From assembly GCA_021613535.1 (NCBI GenBank), contig CP075492.1:6944001-7008000 (forward strand): 64,000 nt of DNA, given 5' to 3'. The translations under genes were made by a program, and so were the position numbers. Of the stretch, positions 48,901 through 60,440 are shown in pieces (the stretch's first letter is position 1; every line of letters starts with the position of its first letter). The notes under the pieces are model-generated. The model was not told the DNA's origin. It ran no database searches and worked only from the letters and a program-made list of their open reading frames with translations. This stretch comes from Adineta vaga (taxonomy: Eukaryota; Rotifera).

Positions 48901-49267
48901 GAGCAAATGTTGTAGAAAAGATAATAAACACTTGTTCCATCTTAATACTACTAATGAATTTAATACATTCGTGAATGTCGGTAAATGTGTTAACTGTATT
49001 TACAATTTGTCGAAATTTTGTAATAGAATTTCGACAATTCTCGTCATTTTCAACATCAATATTATTATCTAACCAGACAAGCACAAAATTTTGAATTCTA
49101 CGAACACGAGGTTTTGGAGGTTGAAGGATAATACTGTTATGTTTCAGTAACAGTGATGAACACAGCGACGCTACGGCACTGATATTTTCAGAATCGATCA
49201 TTGATTTCTTCGTCCTTTTTGTCTTGATATTTTTAAAACGATTGACCAATTTCTTCAACCTATCCAT
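45967..49267 (-). CDS. ADP-ribosyltransferase fused to 13 TPRs, with a one-base frameshift
   Basis: Bdelloid-type fusion, about 1,100 residues and apparently without introns. The N-terminal part (LKKLVNRFKNIKTKRTKKS, NFVLVWLDNNIDVENDENCR) is a conserved bdelloid module that looks like a degenerate signalling fold. The arginine-type ART domain has the R-S-E triad: LYRGQGMSEKQF, FLSTSKNCNVSLNFA and the E-x-E loop AEEEILFS. Then come 13 KLC-like TPRs of 42 residues with the recurring HPDLAxxYxNIGxVYxEMG pattern. The reading frame changes by one base at a run of four A (plus-strand T at 48,805-48,808); the two frames overlap and there is no room for an intron. This could be a sequencing error, a real mutation or frameshifting. 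Apart from that the frame is open throughout. Confidence 0.85.
46003..47690 (-). repeat. 126-bp tandem repeats encoding TPRs
   Basis: Thirteen head-to-tail units of 126 bp, each encoding one 42-aa KLC-type TPR, plus a partial last unit starting HPDLLLYRKRL. The protein pattern is regular, but the DNA copies are clearly diverged, so this is not a recent expansion or an assembly collapse. Confidence 0.9.
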
Positions 49268-49681
49268 CTTCTAAATTTTACAGATATATTAGAAATGAAT
49301 ACGAACAGTTATTTACCTTTTTCCTTATATATAGGCGTACACAGTTAATACGCCACACATACACATGTTTTTATTATATACGTCAATACAAGTCAAGGAT
49401 GGTTTGAAAACAAATAACAAAATCGATCGAGATTGCTTTTTGATATGTACTCGTACATTAAAAGATACAGTGCAGGGAAACGATCATTAGATCGTGATAA
49501 TGACATTTATTGATCATATATCTATCGTTTCTTTTCATCTCGTTAAAACAGGAACGCTATCCAAACAACGTCAGAAGCCTATACATTTGAAAAGAAAAAA
49601 AAATTTGGCACAATCTTCAGGCAAACTTTTTTAAAAATAACCAAAGCGAAAAGTTTGACTTTAGGAGGTAGCAAACGAATA
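49268..49681. other. Intergenic spacer
   Basis: 414 bp between the ART-TPR start and the PISD stop, both on minus. TTTAG lies three bases before the ART-TPR ATG. No other feature was seen. Confidence 0.5.
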
Positions 49682-52029
49682 TTATTCATTTGTATCTTGA
49701 GTCGATATGACTTCTTGATCAGCAATAGTATCAGCATCAGCAATCGCTGCATCCAATGCCACCGTGTCAATAAGTAAACTTTGATCATTAATTTGTTCGT
49801 TATATTTGTCAACATTGAGTCTGGCATCTTCTTCATTTTCACTTGAATCATCACTATCATCACTTGCTAAACTTGCTGATTCATTTTCGTCTCGGATGTT
49901 TTTACTGTTGATATCTTTCTGTGTTTCAAACGAACATAAAGATTCACCAAGTCTAATTGGATCACCAGATTTAACATTGAAAACGAGGTTATCAGGTGCT
50001 TCAAAAACAAGAACAATAGTGGAGCCGAAATTAAAATCACCAAAATTATCTCCACGTTTCAGTAACATTCCATTCGTATTTCGAGTAGTTTGAAAAGTTT
50101 TTTCTAATCTTGGTCGAAGACGATTATTTGTTTTCAAATCCTAAACAATTAATATAAATCTTCATAAAAAACATTTAATTATCATGTACGTACAGGATCG
50201 AAATGAACATTGATACTTCCAACAATAGTTGCTCCGACAGCTGTCATGGAAAAAAATCCATACTTCCACGAACCATAATAAGCTGCTCTTTCATTCAAAC
50301 AAAATAAATTTTGAAGCCAACTAGCAACCTTAGGATTGACAGAAAATAAATGTCCAATATAATGACGACGCCAACTTATTTGCCTAAAAGGAAAAATAAA
50401 AGTGATGTTCTGTCAGATTATTAATAACATTTCAATAGTTCTAAAACCTATGATGAGTGTTTATTTCACAGGAATATTTAGAAGATGTGAGGTTCAATTT
50501 GTGAGGGATATTATACGAAATCGTCGTTTACAACATAGAACTATTTGAACATCTTGTCTAAAAACTAGTGATACAAGAAAGTAGAGATAAAACGATCCAA
50601 TCGGTAATGCATAACCTAGTGTTGTAGCGAGATTAAAAAAGAATGTTTCTTCAATCGTTTGCAAAGAAGATTTCTTTTGAGAATCGGTGCACAATCGATA
50701 GATTCTCATTATAACAATAGGTAGAGTACTGAGAAATATTAAATCAAACTGTACAAATACCATTCGATTCACTTGTTCTTGCGGCAGATTTCGTCGTGTT
50801 AATAAACTGAATAGAGCTACTATAATCAAAGGTACACCAAGAGTGACTACTCAACTAAAATAGGAAATGAATTGTGCATATACAAATGATGAAAAAACGT
50901 TCAATGCTGTTATATCAATAACCGAAACGATGACATTTGATATTGATTGTAATTGAAGAATTTCAGTATTTCTAGTTGTGGTTACCATCGTTAATATATT
51001 TGAGAAAAATAAGGAAGAACAAACATGAGATATTAATTGTTGGCTCAGGCTGTTTCTAACATTCTTATTAATCTACATATTTTTATTCTAGATAGTTGAT
51101 AACGATATTGGAAATTTAATTCATATCAATGAATATATGAGAAGTGCAATAAAAGCTCATCTTACCATTCAGTTGGTGAATGAAATCGATGATAATCTCC
51201 GGGAGCAAGATAGATGACCTACAGGAAGAACAAATCTTTGATTTACAAAAGAAAGAATACTGTGTTTTTAAAGAATTCTTACTGCATAGTAAAGTGCATG
51301 ACCTCGATATTTAAGTAAACTTTCTGCATATGAATGTGCATCATCATGATCACCAGAAGAATTCTGTTTCGTTCGATTTTGTTGTTGTTGTAATTTCAAT
51401 AAACCAGCAGTTAATGGTACGCCAAGAAATGACGATGCTGTATAAGTAATACCTTTGACTTGTTCAATTAAACCACGAGAAACTTTTCCACATGTTAAAA
51501 CACGACCATCACATGGTGAAACAATCGGTGATTCTTTATTGATTGGTCGTAATTCCATTTTAATTTTCCGACGAAAAAATTCCGATATCGTTCGATAAGA
51601 TGTAAGATCTTCGTTGTACATTTCGTGAGCATGACAACAGAAAACTTTGATATAAAAACGAAAGATAAGTGGTCGTAACCATACAGGTAAATAAAGACGA
51701 GCTACCCAGCCCATTATTCGAGAAATTAATTTCAATGGTAACATTTTATAAATGGAAACTTTCGATGGCGCTTTGGGTTTTCGAATAAGATTTCGTGGTT
51801 TTTTTACAAAATTTTTCATACGTGCCATACGTCGTGCTGTTGATGATATACCACGTATAGATTTGGACATCGTTCGTTTGACACCAGTACCTAGTTTTTG
51901 TTTAACAAAAGCAGCACTTCGTTTAACACGTCGACTAACCACAAGTGGACTTAATATAAACATCATAATCAGATAAAATGGACTTGGTGAATCACCCGCA
52001 TCAATAAAATCTTCGTCAGGTGAAAACAT
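49682..52029 (-). CDS. PISD: Phosphatidylserine decarboxylase with acidic C-terminal tail
   Basis: Pyruvoyl enzyme that makes phosphatidylethanolamine from phosphatidylserine in the mitochondrial inner membrane. A basic N terminus with a hydrophobic span precedes the core: [69 protein letters not shown] and the self-cleavage motif. The usual LGST reads FGST here (Ser at about 50,021-50,023), followed by IVLVFEAP. After the normal end of the alpha chain an acidic Ser/Asp/Glu tail of about 75 residues follows ([20 protein letters not shown]). One intron (50,384-51,165, 782 nt) contains a broken GPCR. The start MFSPDEDF is the first in frame. Confidence 0.92.
50494..50988 (-). pseudogene. GPCR relic inside a PISD intron, same strand
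   Basis: The frame begins [18 protein letters not shown] and has an in-frame TGA at 50,851-50,853. It then resumes with [20 protein letters not shown] (TM5-like), [20 protein letters not shown] (TM6-like) and [20 protein letters not shown] (TM7-like), ending [13 protein letters not shown]. This is the C-terminal half of a rhodopsin-like receptor of the kind expanded in bdelloids. TM1-4 are essentially absent. The stop and the internal deletion make it a pseudogene. It lies wholly within the 782-nt intron of PISD. Confidence 0.7.
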
Positions 52030-52232
52030 TGTGGAGACAAAAAGTGAAATTTATCTATAAATAAAGATGCATTTATTAGATGTGTTAAAACTGATTTACT
52101 AAAAGAGTTTTAATATTAAAAAAAAAGAAGAAAACAATATTTTTGTTCTGTTACTACTAAATAAGGTATCTACACGGTTAGATGCGAACGAAAGGAGAGT
52201 TAGTAAGAGTTAAACCGAGATGAGTTTCATAA

Positions 52233-53727
52233 CTAATTCGTTTTCTTCGTTTTTGTATCACTTTTAATGACGGACATATTTATCATTAGTTGAACAATAA
52301 TATAAGCAATGAGAATAGCAATTGAGAAGATTATCTTAGCAAATAATGTACTATGAAAAATAAATTGAAAAAACCAAATCAATGATGGACAACCAATGGA
52401 TATGAGCCAAAATAATTGTATAAATACATCGGAATAATTTTGAACAACTGATACTTCAGATAAATCGAGACCGGCAAAGTTATCATGTTGAAGAAAATGT
52501 TCGTAAATACTATCCTAAAAGGACATATAAAGATTTAAGCTCTTTTGTGTTTATCAAATATTAATAATTGAAAATTACTTTTTCTTGGAAAAGTTGATGC
52601 AGCCATTTGGAACATTGCAATTCATCTTCATATGGAATTTGTGAAATAGGAAATCGTCTACAATACAATTCTTATCATAATAACTTCGTATCATTGTTAA
52701 CTTACTTGATATAGAGTTGAGCTTTACAAGATTGTCCTCTCAGTAATGTACGAAATGTTGGTGGTGCACTATCCTTGGAAAATGCCAACATGAAATTATA
52801 AACAGCCGGAACTAGCAAAGAATTTAAACGATGAAAATTATGTAAATTCTTCAATTAATTTACTTTTTCCTTTAGCCCCTTGCATGATCATAGAAAAACC
52901 TCTCGTACGAGGTAATATATGATATTTAAGTTCTGGCAGATTTTTCTTACGTGCATATTCCATACTTTCTTCACGTTTTCTTTCTGTGAATCGAGTACCT
53001 TCACAAGCCATTAGAAACTATATAAATAAAAAACAAAAAAGAAATATTATATCTAACATTGATACTAGAATGTGTAACAATTTACACTAAAAGAATAATT
53101 ATCGGGATAACCATTCAACAATTGTTGAATATCATGTTCTAATACTTTCTTATCATTTTCCCAGACTCGACGTAAAAAAATCGATTCCGTAAAAAACCAT
53201 GACCAACCAAGAATTGGTATTAAACTTAACGAATGTTTTCCAACAATTTTCAAACCCTAATTAAATCCATTCAAATCTATGCATGAATAAATTTAATACT
53301 CACTCCAAGTATGCCAATCTTTTGAGCAACAACTAATCCAACTAACCAATCAATTTCATATCGATGATTGACAAGAATGATTGCATATTCTTTCGGCAGA
53401 TCTTTAATATCCTTAGGATCGACATAGAGTTTAATATCAGAATTAGACCACCATGAATATAAAAAAGTTAATTCTATAATCAATGAAATCTTATTGAGTA
53501 AAAAAAAATATAAATACATTTGTTTTCTACTTACGACTCCATAATAGAGCTCCCAGATGATAATTCACACGTCGATATAATGTTTTACTAAATGGCCAAA
53601 TAAATATCCATGAAAGTAGTTGAACAATATTCACAATTAAACCAGTAATAACAAAACAATAACCAATAAAAATTTGTACGGGTAACAATGATTGAATTGT
53701 TCTTAGACGATTTCGATCGAATATCAT
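52233..53727 (-). CDS. AGPAT3/4-like lysophospholipid acyltransferase, copy A
   Basis: Acyl-CoA:lysophosphatidate-type acyltransferase of the ER. Six or seven exons. Membrane spans at both ends surround the PlsC domain: WPFSKTLYRRVNYHLGALLW, block I NHRYEIDWLVG (H-x4-D), GKHSLSLIPILGWSWFFTES, FLRRVWENDKK, block III ACEGTRFTERKR, PELKYHILPRTRGFSMIMQG, and SKWLHQLFQEKDSIYEHFLQ. It matches the AGPAT3/AGPAT4 branch. It lies 299 bp downstream of its paralogue. The C-terminal tail ends KSDTKTKKTN. Confidence 0.88.
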
Positions 53728-54026
53728 TGATGATTGTCACAAATAATACCACTACGATAGAAAAGAACGACGAAAGAAATAATGTAATGATTTCTTGTCA
53801 AAGAAAAGTTTTGCTTTATTTTCGTTTTCGAAAAACACAAAATATGAAAACGGACGGACAAAAAACAAAACTCATTTCCATTATTAAAAAACGAAACTCA
53901 ATACAAATATAAAGGCATTTGCACGAAGAAAAAAAAACATTTGAATTAAAATAAGAATATTATGAAAAACATTCAATGTCATTCTCAGGAATCTACTTGT
54001 TAATATCACACAAAATTTATTATGCA

Positions 54027-55448
54027 TCATTTATCTTTGTGACTTTCACCATAGTGTGAACCACGTTCTGTTTCTGTAACAGCAATCATTGCTCGAACAC
54101 CAATAGTTGCTAAAGTAAAGAAAAAAACAAAGGATTAGTTAAAGAAAAAATATCGTCAACAATACCAAGCATAACGATGATAACGAAAATTAATTGAGCA
54201 AGAAATGAACTTGTCCAAAGAAATTTGCATAGATATATAACTGACGGTACGCCAATTAATAACATCCAAGTTAATTCAATCAATAGATCTTTGCAGTTTC
54301 TTGGCACTTCAACACGAACTAAACCATTACCTTCAAATGTGCCATGATGAACGAAATAATCATAAATTTTATCCTTCTCTTGGTATAATTTATGTACCCA
54401 ATCACTACAACCTTCTGTATCTTTTGGAATTTCCGAAATGGATGTACGTCGAACATAAATCTCTGCTTGACATGAATGACCTTTTATTATGCTGAGAAGT
54501 GTTGGTTCAGCACCAGTTTTTTTAAAACCAACATTCAAATCATATATCCCAGTAACTAAACAACGAATGACAAATATTTCTGTCATGATAGTATAAGAAT
54601 AGAGAGCAACTTACTTCGATCTTCTGCACCTTGTAATAATAAAGTAAAACCTTTTGTACGTGGTAAAATATGATGTTTTAATTCTGGTAAGCCTTTTTCC
54701 TGAGCAATTTTCATACTTGCTACGCGTTTCTTCTCAGTAAATCGTGTGCCTTCACAAAAGAGTAAAAACTACAAACAAGAAAAGAGATATTGAAAAATTT
54801 CATTCAAAAATTCTTACATTGAAGAAATAATTTTTCGGATAATTTGCTAATACTTTTCGTAAATCTTTAACTAATGTTTCTCGATCACTTTCCCAAACAC
54901 GTCGTAAGAAAATTGATTCCGTAAATATCCAACACCATCCAACAATAGGTACTAATCGAAGAGATTGTTTACCGACTATTTTAGATCCATATATAACACC
55001 AAGACGTTGACAAATGATCCAACCAGCAAGCCAATCAACATCATATTTATGATTCATTCTAAACAATACAATATTTTTGGAATTCATAAAGAAATTAATT
55101 CAACTTACATAACAATAGCATGTTCTTTACGAACTTGCTCTAATACTTCTGGATCGACATACAATACACAATTACTTTTCGACCACCATTGTGCCAAAAA
55201 TGTAAATTCTATGAAAAGAAAATGAAATCAAAGAATATTTTCTATGACAAAAAATAATTAAGAAACTTACGACTCCAAATGCCCAATGCTAAGTAGCAAT
55301 TTATCTTTCTATATAATTCTTTATTAAATGGCCATACAATACAGGAGCATAATTGTAAAAAATTAATAATTAATCCACTGACAAAGAAGATATAGGCAAG
55401 AAAACAGATACTAATAAATGATGATTTAAATTCATCATAAATACGCAT
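54027..55448 (-). CDS. AGPAT3/4-like lysophospholipid acyltransferase, copy B
   Basis: Tandem paralogue of the downstream gene with the same exon layout. Key blocks are WPFNKELYRKINCYLALGIW, MNHKYDVDWLAG (H-x4-D), GKQSLRLVPIVGWCWIFTES, FLRRVWESDRE, FCEGTRFTEKKR, PELKHHILPRTKGFTLLLQG and SDWVHKLYQEKDKIYDYFVH. It ends TIGVRAMIAVTETERGSHYG, close to the end of human AGPAT4. I chose MRIYDEF as the start; an ATG four codons upstream lies before the acceptor-like TTTCAG. The ZNHIT6 stop is only 27 bp upstream, so this gene is probably expressed from a shared transcript. Confidence 0.9.
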
Positions 55449-55451
55449 GAT

Positions 55452-55458
55452 CTGAAAC
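55452..55458 (-). promoter_or_regulatory. Candidate trans-splice acceptor before AGPAT copy B
   Basis: GTTTCAG lies three bases before the ATG, inside a 27-bp gap after the ZNHIT6 stop. The gap is too short to hold an independent promoter, so an acceptor here is the simplest reading. Confidence 0.5.
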
Positions 55459-55475
55459 AAATAACAAAGAAGTAA

Positions 55476-56249
55476 TTAGTTTTGTTTTCCTAATAAATGT
55501 TCTTTCATATGATTTTCATCTGTTAATAATGATATGAATAGTACTGGATATTCAATAAATATTCTTTCACGAAAGAGATCAATCATTGTATGAAATGAAC
55601 GTTTTTCATATTTGCCAAATTGTTTTCGTTTTTGACCAAAATTTTCAATATAAACACAAATTTCTTCTTCCGAAGAGATATTCTTGAATTTGGAACGAAT
55701 TGAATCATTCTCATTGCAATGATCACGAAATTTTTCAAGTAAATTTGTTAATGTTGTATCTTTCGTTGGAAGACGTTTGATTGTCCATGGATAGAATACA
55801 TCACTAAAGAATCGACATTCGATATGCCAGAAGATTTCATTTGATTTTCGATCAAACCACATTTGATTTTGTTTATGTCGAGTAGAAAATCGAGGTAAAT
55901 AAAGAACATGAATGGAAGCAAGTGATTTTAATCTTGTTTGAATTAATTTTTGAAAACGTGTTGATTCATTTAATGATTTCATTTTATTAGCAAGTTCGTC
56001 ACGTTTGCTCGTTTCAACTTGACGATCAACTTCCTCTAAGAAACGATAATCTGATAAAAGATCCAAATCTGTCATTGTAGTTAACGATTTAAATGATGTT
56101 TTATCACGTTGACCATTGCAATTCAAAGTTTTTTTATGTTGAAGACAACAGGACAAAGAACATGTACGTAGAGAACATCGTGGACATGTATATTTGATTA
56201 GATTTTGATGACACATCGAACATTTTTTTGGATCTTCACACGATTCCAT
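55476..56249 (-). CDS. ZNHIT6: Box C/D snoRNP assembly factor ZNHIT6/BCD1
   Basis: Nuclear HIT-type zinc-finger protein needed to assemble box C/D snoRNPs. Single exon, 257 aa. The N-terminal zf-HIT domain is complete: CSMCHQNLIKYTCPRCSLRT, then CSLSCCLQHKK and C in KTLNCNGQRD. The BCD1 body follows: SDYRFLEEVDRQVE, LPRFSTRHKQNQMWFDRKSN, IFWHIECRFF, and HTMIDLFRERIFIEYPVLFI near the end. It is shorter than the human protein because the N-terminal extension is missing. TTTTAG directly abuts the ATG. Confidence 0.9.
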   Translation of the reverse strand: MESCEDPKKCSMCHQNLIKYTCPRCSLRTCSLSCCLQHKKTLNCNGQRDKTSFKSLTTMTDLDLLSDYRFLEEVDRQVETSKRDELANKMKSLNESTRFQKLIQTRLKSLASIHVLYLPRFSTRHKQNQMWFDRKSNEIFWHIECRFFSDVFYPWTIKRLPTKDTTLTNLLEKFRDHCNENDSIRSKFKNISSEEEICVYIENFGQKRKQFGKYEKRSFHTMIDLFRERIFIEYPVLFISLLTDENHMKEHLLGKQN

Positions 56250-58278
56250 CTAAAATAATGAACATGTATTGTTAGAAAACTATGTCGAAGGTCGTATTAA
56301 TAAAAGTGCATTACTAGATTAAAGGCCTATGTAATTTCCTTCTCTTCTAGAATATACAATGTAGCCATAAGTTTACTTTCATTAAGGATATCAATATGGA
56401 AAAAAACTTGCATACCTATTCTGTTTTCAACATATTTACTTTTTCGCATAACCTTTGTACTTTATCTTATATTAACAAACAAACTACAGGCGAGATGTAC
56501 TTAATACACGGTTGTCGGATCAAGTTTGTTACATCTTTCTTTCTGAATAAAGATAGTAATTCAACAGCAAAAAAAAGACTTCTTTTCTATTTCCGATTGT
56601 GTAAATATTTAATTAATATACAACATGGAATACGATCAATTATTATTTCAATAATAAATAGAAATCTATAGAGAAATCTCAGTTCTAGAATACAGAAAAA
56701 AGAACATTTATCATGAAGTGACGTTTCGACGAATAAATCGGTTTCTATTTATCGTAAGAGAACATCATTTTTTTTCGCAGATGGACTAAAATAATGATGA
56801 TTTTTTAATCTTGTATTAGAAAAAAATACTCTACGTGCTAGAATTTTTCTATATAACTCAATAAGACGTCGCTATAAATCAATTCTATATAGTTTATTCA
56901 TATTTCATGTATCTGTTATTAATACTACGAATGATTTGATAACAGGAAATGTTATATGATCCTTCTCCTCCTATAACAGTATGTAGTTAAATAATCATGA
57001 TCGCAACAAGATTTCCTTAGCGTAATTAATCATCCAGAATTTGAAAGATCGTTCTAATCTAATAAGAATAATCGACAACATTTTCTTTCTACACTTATCA
57101 TCTGTGAAAGTCATTTCCCTCGATATCTAAACCTCAAAACACATCAGCATCAACACAGAATATAGATCATGTTAAATATACGAGCGACAGGTGCATGATA
57201 ATTACATGTTATGTGATAGAAACAAGATGATCTCATAAGATACGATGCGACCAAAACTACGTTATACTCACTACTCATTTACATTTTTCAATTGAGACCA
57301 CTAAGATAGATGAAGCACCAAGTGCATGCATGTTATGTTGTGTTTTTTCCTTTCCTTCTTGTCATTTTCATTCGACGTTTTTTTACGTCCAATGAAAATA
57401 TATTAAGAACTAGATGTCATTACTTTCTCTTCGATTAGACAAGAACGAGGTGAGCGTTTCGTGTAAATCTAAGTTGCTAAAGTTGAGAAAAATGTAGATG
57501 GATTATATTGAAATATTTTTCTGTAACGAGCATTTAGTTAAGAGAATTGTATGTAAATTTGTGGTTTATTAGAATAGATAGATATAAGTATCAAATATCA
57601 GTTTTGACAATAATAAATTATATTAAATGTGGTATCATCCAAATTGTTTGTTTCGAATTGGTCTTTGTCATGTGTATGATAGTTTGTATGCAGCAATTGA
57701 TATGTCTTCTTGTAATACTTGGAATATATGTTGGATATTCAATGACCAAGATTCATCATCCGAAATTTCTATTATTGCGTCTTGAAATCTTCTTATTAGA
57801 TTCTTGAAAAGTAGTTGAAGTGGATAAAACAAAGCGATTTTTTGAAACTTTAACTTTCTTAGACTTCTTTGATGGACATTCGAGCTTGAAATATAGAATA
57901 AAAAAGTATGTCGTTCGAGTAATAAGCAATATTTATTAATTGATTTCCCTTACGAGCAGAGAAATACAATGATTAAAGAATAATTTCGATTAATATACTT
58001 ACTATGTGACTCTGTTGAATTTAAATCGATTAGTCTGATCGTTGTGAATTTTGGAATGACTTCCAATGAAAGATTGTATTAACAAAAAAATCGATAGAAT
58101 GAAAAGAATATACATTGTGATGTCGAATCTTTGTAAGTAACGGAACAAATTAGCTGAAAACAACGGTCTATATAGAGTTACTAACTTCCTCTTTTGTAAT
58201 TCATTCCTTAGTTTCATGGATCAAATGTGAATAAATAACGATACTAACCTTCACTTAGAAATACCAACAACTAGCGAC
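56250..58278. other. 2-kb stretch without an intact gene
   Basis: AT-rich. A plus-strand frame around 57,625-57,785 reads LFRIGLCHVYDSLYAAIDMS then further residues with protein-like composition but no start or splice context; it may be a relic. Another minus frame at 58,002-58,217 contains one hydrophobic span. Neither is recognisable. The stretch marks the change from dense intact genes to the relic-rich end of the window. Confidence 0.4.
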
Positions 58279-58587
58279 TCATTTATAACTAGCTCTTGAA
58301 AAATAAACTGTACATTGAAGATAATGAATAAAAGAAAGCGAAGTGATACACTCACTAAGAAGCTGAATTACTTGTTGATTATTAATAAATTGCATTAAAA
58401 GATCAAAAGGTAAGTCTAAATGAAAGAGATTAGGTCCCGCATCAAACATCATTGATAAAGATTTAACTAATCTAAAAGTTTTAACAACTAGCTCCTCTAG
58501 TCTGTTTACATTCGTTTGACGAGTATATTTTGGAAAGTAACATGGTAAAGTATGTAGAAACATAGTGACGCCAATATCATAACACAT
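58279..58587 (-). pseudogene. Fragment of a bdelloid LRR/F-box-like protein
   Basis: The 102-codon frame reads RLEELVVKTFRLVKSLSMMF, GPNLFHLDLPFDLLMQFI and VIQLLSECITSLSF. It resembles the C-terminal leucine-rich part of a large bdelloid-expanded F-box/LRR family, in which a phrase like 'PNLxxLxVxFDFLLPLL' recurs. The N-terminal F-box and most repeats are absent, so I call it a fragment. The family assignment comes from memory of the pattern and is tentative. It ends 160 bp before the left inverted repeat of the 4.9-kb segment. Confidence 0.4.
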
Positions 58588-58747
58588 TATCGGATGAGAT
58601 AAAGATCAAAAGAGATAATATCATTCATTTTATTTATTAGTTCTTCTTAATAAAGATCAACAGCATAATTAAATTGTTTAATTTTATTGTTTATTGTTAA
58701 CGAAATTATTACTTCATTTTCAACGGACCTTTGATCATATGTACTGA

Positions 58748-58824
58748 CGAGGGAACCTCTCGAGGTGATAAGAAGCTTTTGAATTCGGACTACTTTTATT
58801 TTGTAGATCTTAGTGAGTAGTGAA
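58748..58824 (+). repeat. Left copy of a 77-bp inverted repeat
   Basis: Begins CGAGGGAACCTCTCGAGGTG and ends TAGTGAGTAGTGAA. It matches the reverse complement of 63,558-63,634 at 74 of 77 positions without gaps. Similarity stops abruptly on both sides. It contains AAGCTTTTGAATTCGGACTA in its centre. Confidence 0.92.
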
Positions 58825-59106
58825 GATGAGCTGCCTAATTCGAGTTATAATATAAATGAAGATTCAGCTCCTTGTTGCAACTTCGAAAATAAATGAACAG
58901 AAAGAAAACTAAAGCTTTTGTTTATAGTACAACTAGTTGTAATTTTGATTTGATATATTTTTAGTTCATTTATATGATTTCCTGTAGAAATAGGAATTGT
59001 TAACAATAGATAGGAATACATTTGTTTTAGTCTTACTTAATTGTAACTCACATATACAGGTGCATCTATGTTTAAATATGAAGTGTAGGTATGAATAAGT
59101 AAAACT

Positions 59107-59710
59107 ATGTCTTCCTCCAGCGCCAATTTTATGCTCAGATATATTTTTGAAATCTCCATTTATATTCGAACTCGAATTAGACAGCTATACGGTCTTTATT
59201 ATAATGTGGATGATAGTGATAGCGTAATTTTGTGAGTAAAATATCAATTGATACAATTATCATAAGAAACATAATTGTTTTCTCTGTTTAGTGTACCAAA
59301 TGCGTATAAAGATAGAGATATTCTACAATGTGATTGGGATCCTAATATAGTGTATTATCCACATTATGCCGGTAAATCAAGAAAAGAGAAAAAATTGTAA
59401 TTTATACATCATTTTTATATTAGTAGATTCACGTTCTCAATCATCAACATCGTCATCTTCATTAAGAAATTTTTGTCGACAACTGTTGATTATAGCTACA
59501 GGTGAGAATATATCACTATAGGTTTTATAAGACCTATGTTGGAGAATTTGATTTCCTATTTATGTGAATTTGCCACTAAATCAAATTGTTCATCGTTTCT
59601 CGAGGATGAATGTCGTTATTGAATGAGATATTGATTTAACAGGAGTTGTTTATTTAAAAGGATTTTCCTCCAGTTCTTCAACTCATAAAAAATTCGAATC
59701 AACTAAATAA
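59107..59710 (+). CDS. Unknown 117-aa protein with one membrane span
   Basis: Four short exons joined by three clean GT-AG introns keep one frame from the ATG to TAA. The start is MSSSSANFMLRYIFEISIYI. The second exon has VPNAYKDRDILQCDWDPNIV. The third is serine-rich, then NFCRQLLIIATGVVYLKGF forms a probable span, and the end is SSSSSTHKKFESTK. The intact splicing argues for a live gene, unlike the calpain relic next to it. No family was recognised. It lies inside the inverted-repeat segment. Confidence 0.6.
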
Positions 59711-60440
59711 TTTGGCTATTTATCGTAAGTATCTTTTCCTTATCAAATATTTGTTTGCCATTATATTGTAGCATGAAATTCGTGTTTTTATTTCATTTGC
59801 TTCTTCTCACTTGCTTGTTTATATATATATAAATATTTTCTTTTATGTGTTTTTGAAATAGAAACAAGAATATAATGTCTATTTGTAGTAATTAATGTAG
59901 TTGTCTCATTAACTTTTTATGAAATAAAACTAAAATTGAAAACCTACCTAATTTTATGTTTTCTTTCCAACTACAACTTTTCTATGGATTAATTCGGCAA
60001 TATCATCTTTCTGTGTCAATTTACATGACGATTGGTTGAAACATATCTTTTCATCATATCAATCTATTAGTGTTCTAATAGGAAGAACAATCTTAGTTAT
60101 GTTGTATGCTTTCTTGTTCATTCTTTTGTTTGCTTGTTTTTCTACATTCTTCATTCGTTTTATTTGGCAATCTTTTAAACGATGGTGGACAGAAATTGAT
60201 TTCGATAGTTGTGTAGCACATAATGCTCTATATCAAGAATAAAATGATTGTCTATTCTGTGGATTATGTAGAATTCAAGATAGTTCTAATATGGCATGTT
60301 AAGTCTCAATTTCAATTTAGCAATCTTTTGGAGAATTACTTATTTAATGTCTGTAAATGATTTGTTCAACTGTGACGATGTTACCAGTTTCTGTTCTTTC
60401 TATTATTGTCGTTAATTAAAGAGGATAAAGTAAAAAGAGA
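59711..60440. other. Spacer with a hydrophobic open frame
   Basis: From about 59,956 to 60,242 (+) one frame stays open without an ATG until late. It reads FLWINSAISSFCVNLHDDWL, a span (ILVMLYAFLFILLFACFSTF) and FKRWWTEIDFDSCVAHNALY. It looks like the last exon of a membrane-protein gene, but no acceptor or start joins it to anything upstream. Confidence 0.3.

Noticed and set aside
53728-54026. Plus-strand 74-codon frame overlapping the start of AGPAT copy A
   Set aside because: Antisense to the AGPAT start and rich in Lys/Arg/Thr; no homology.
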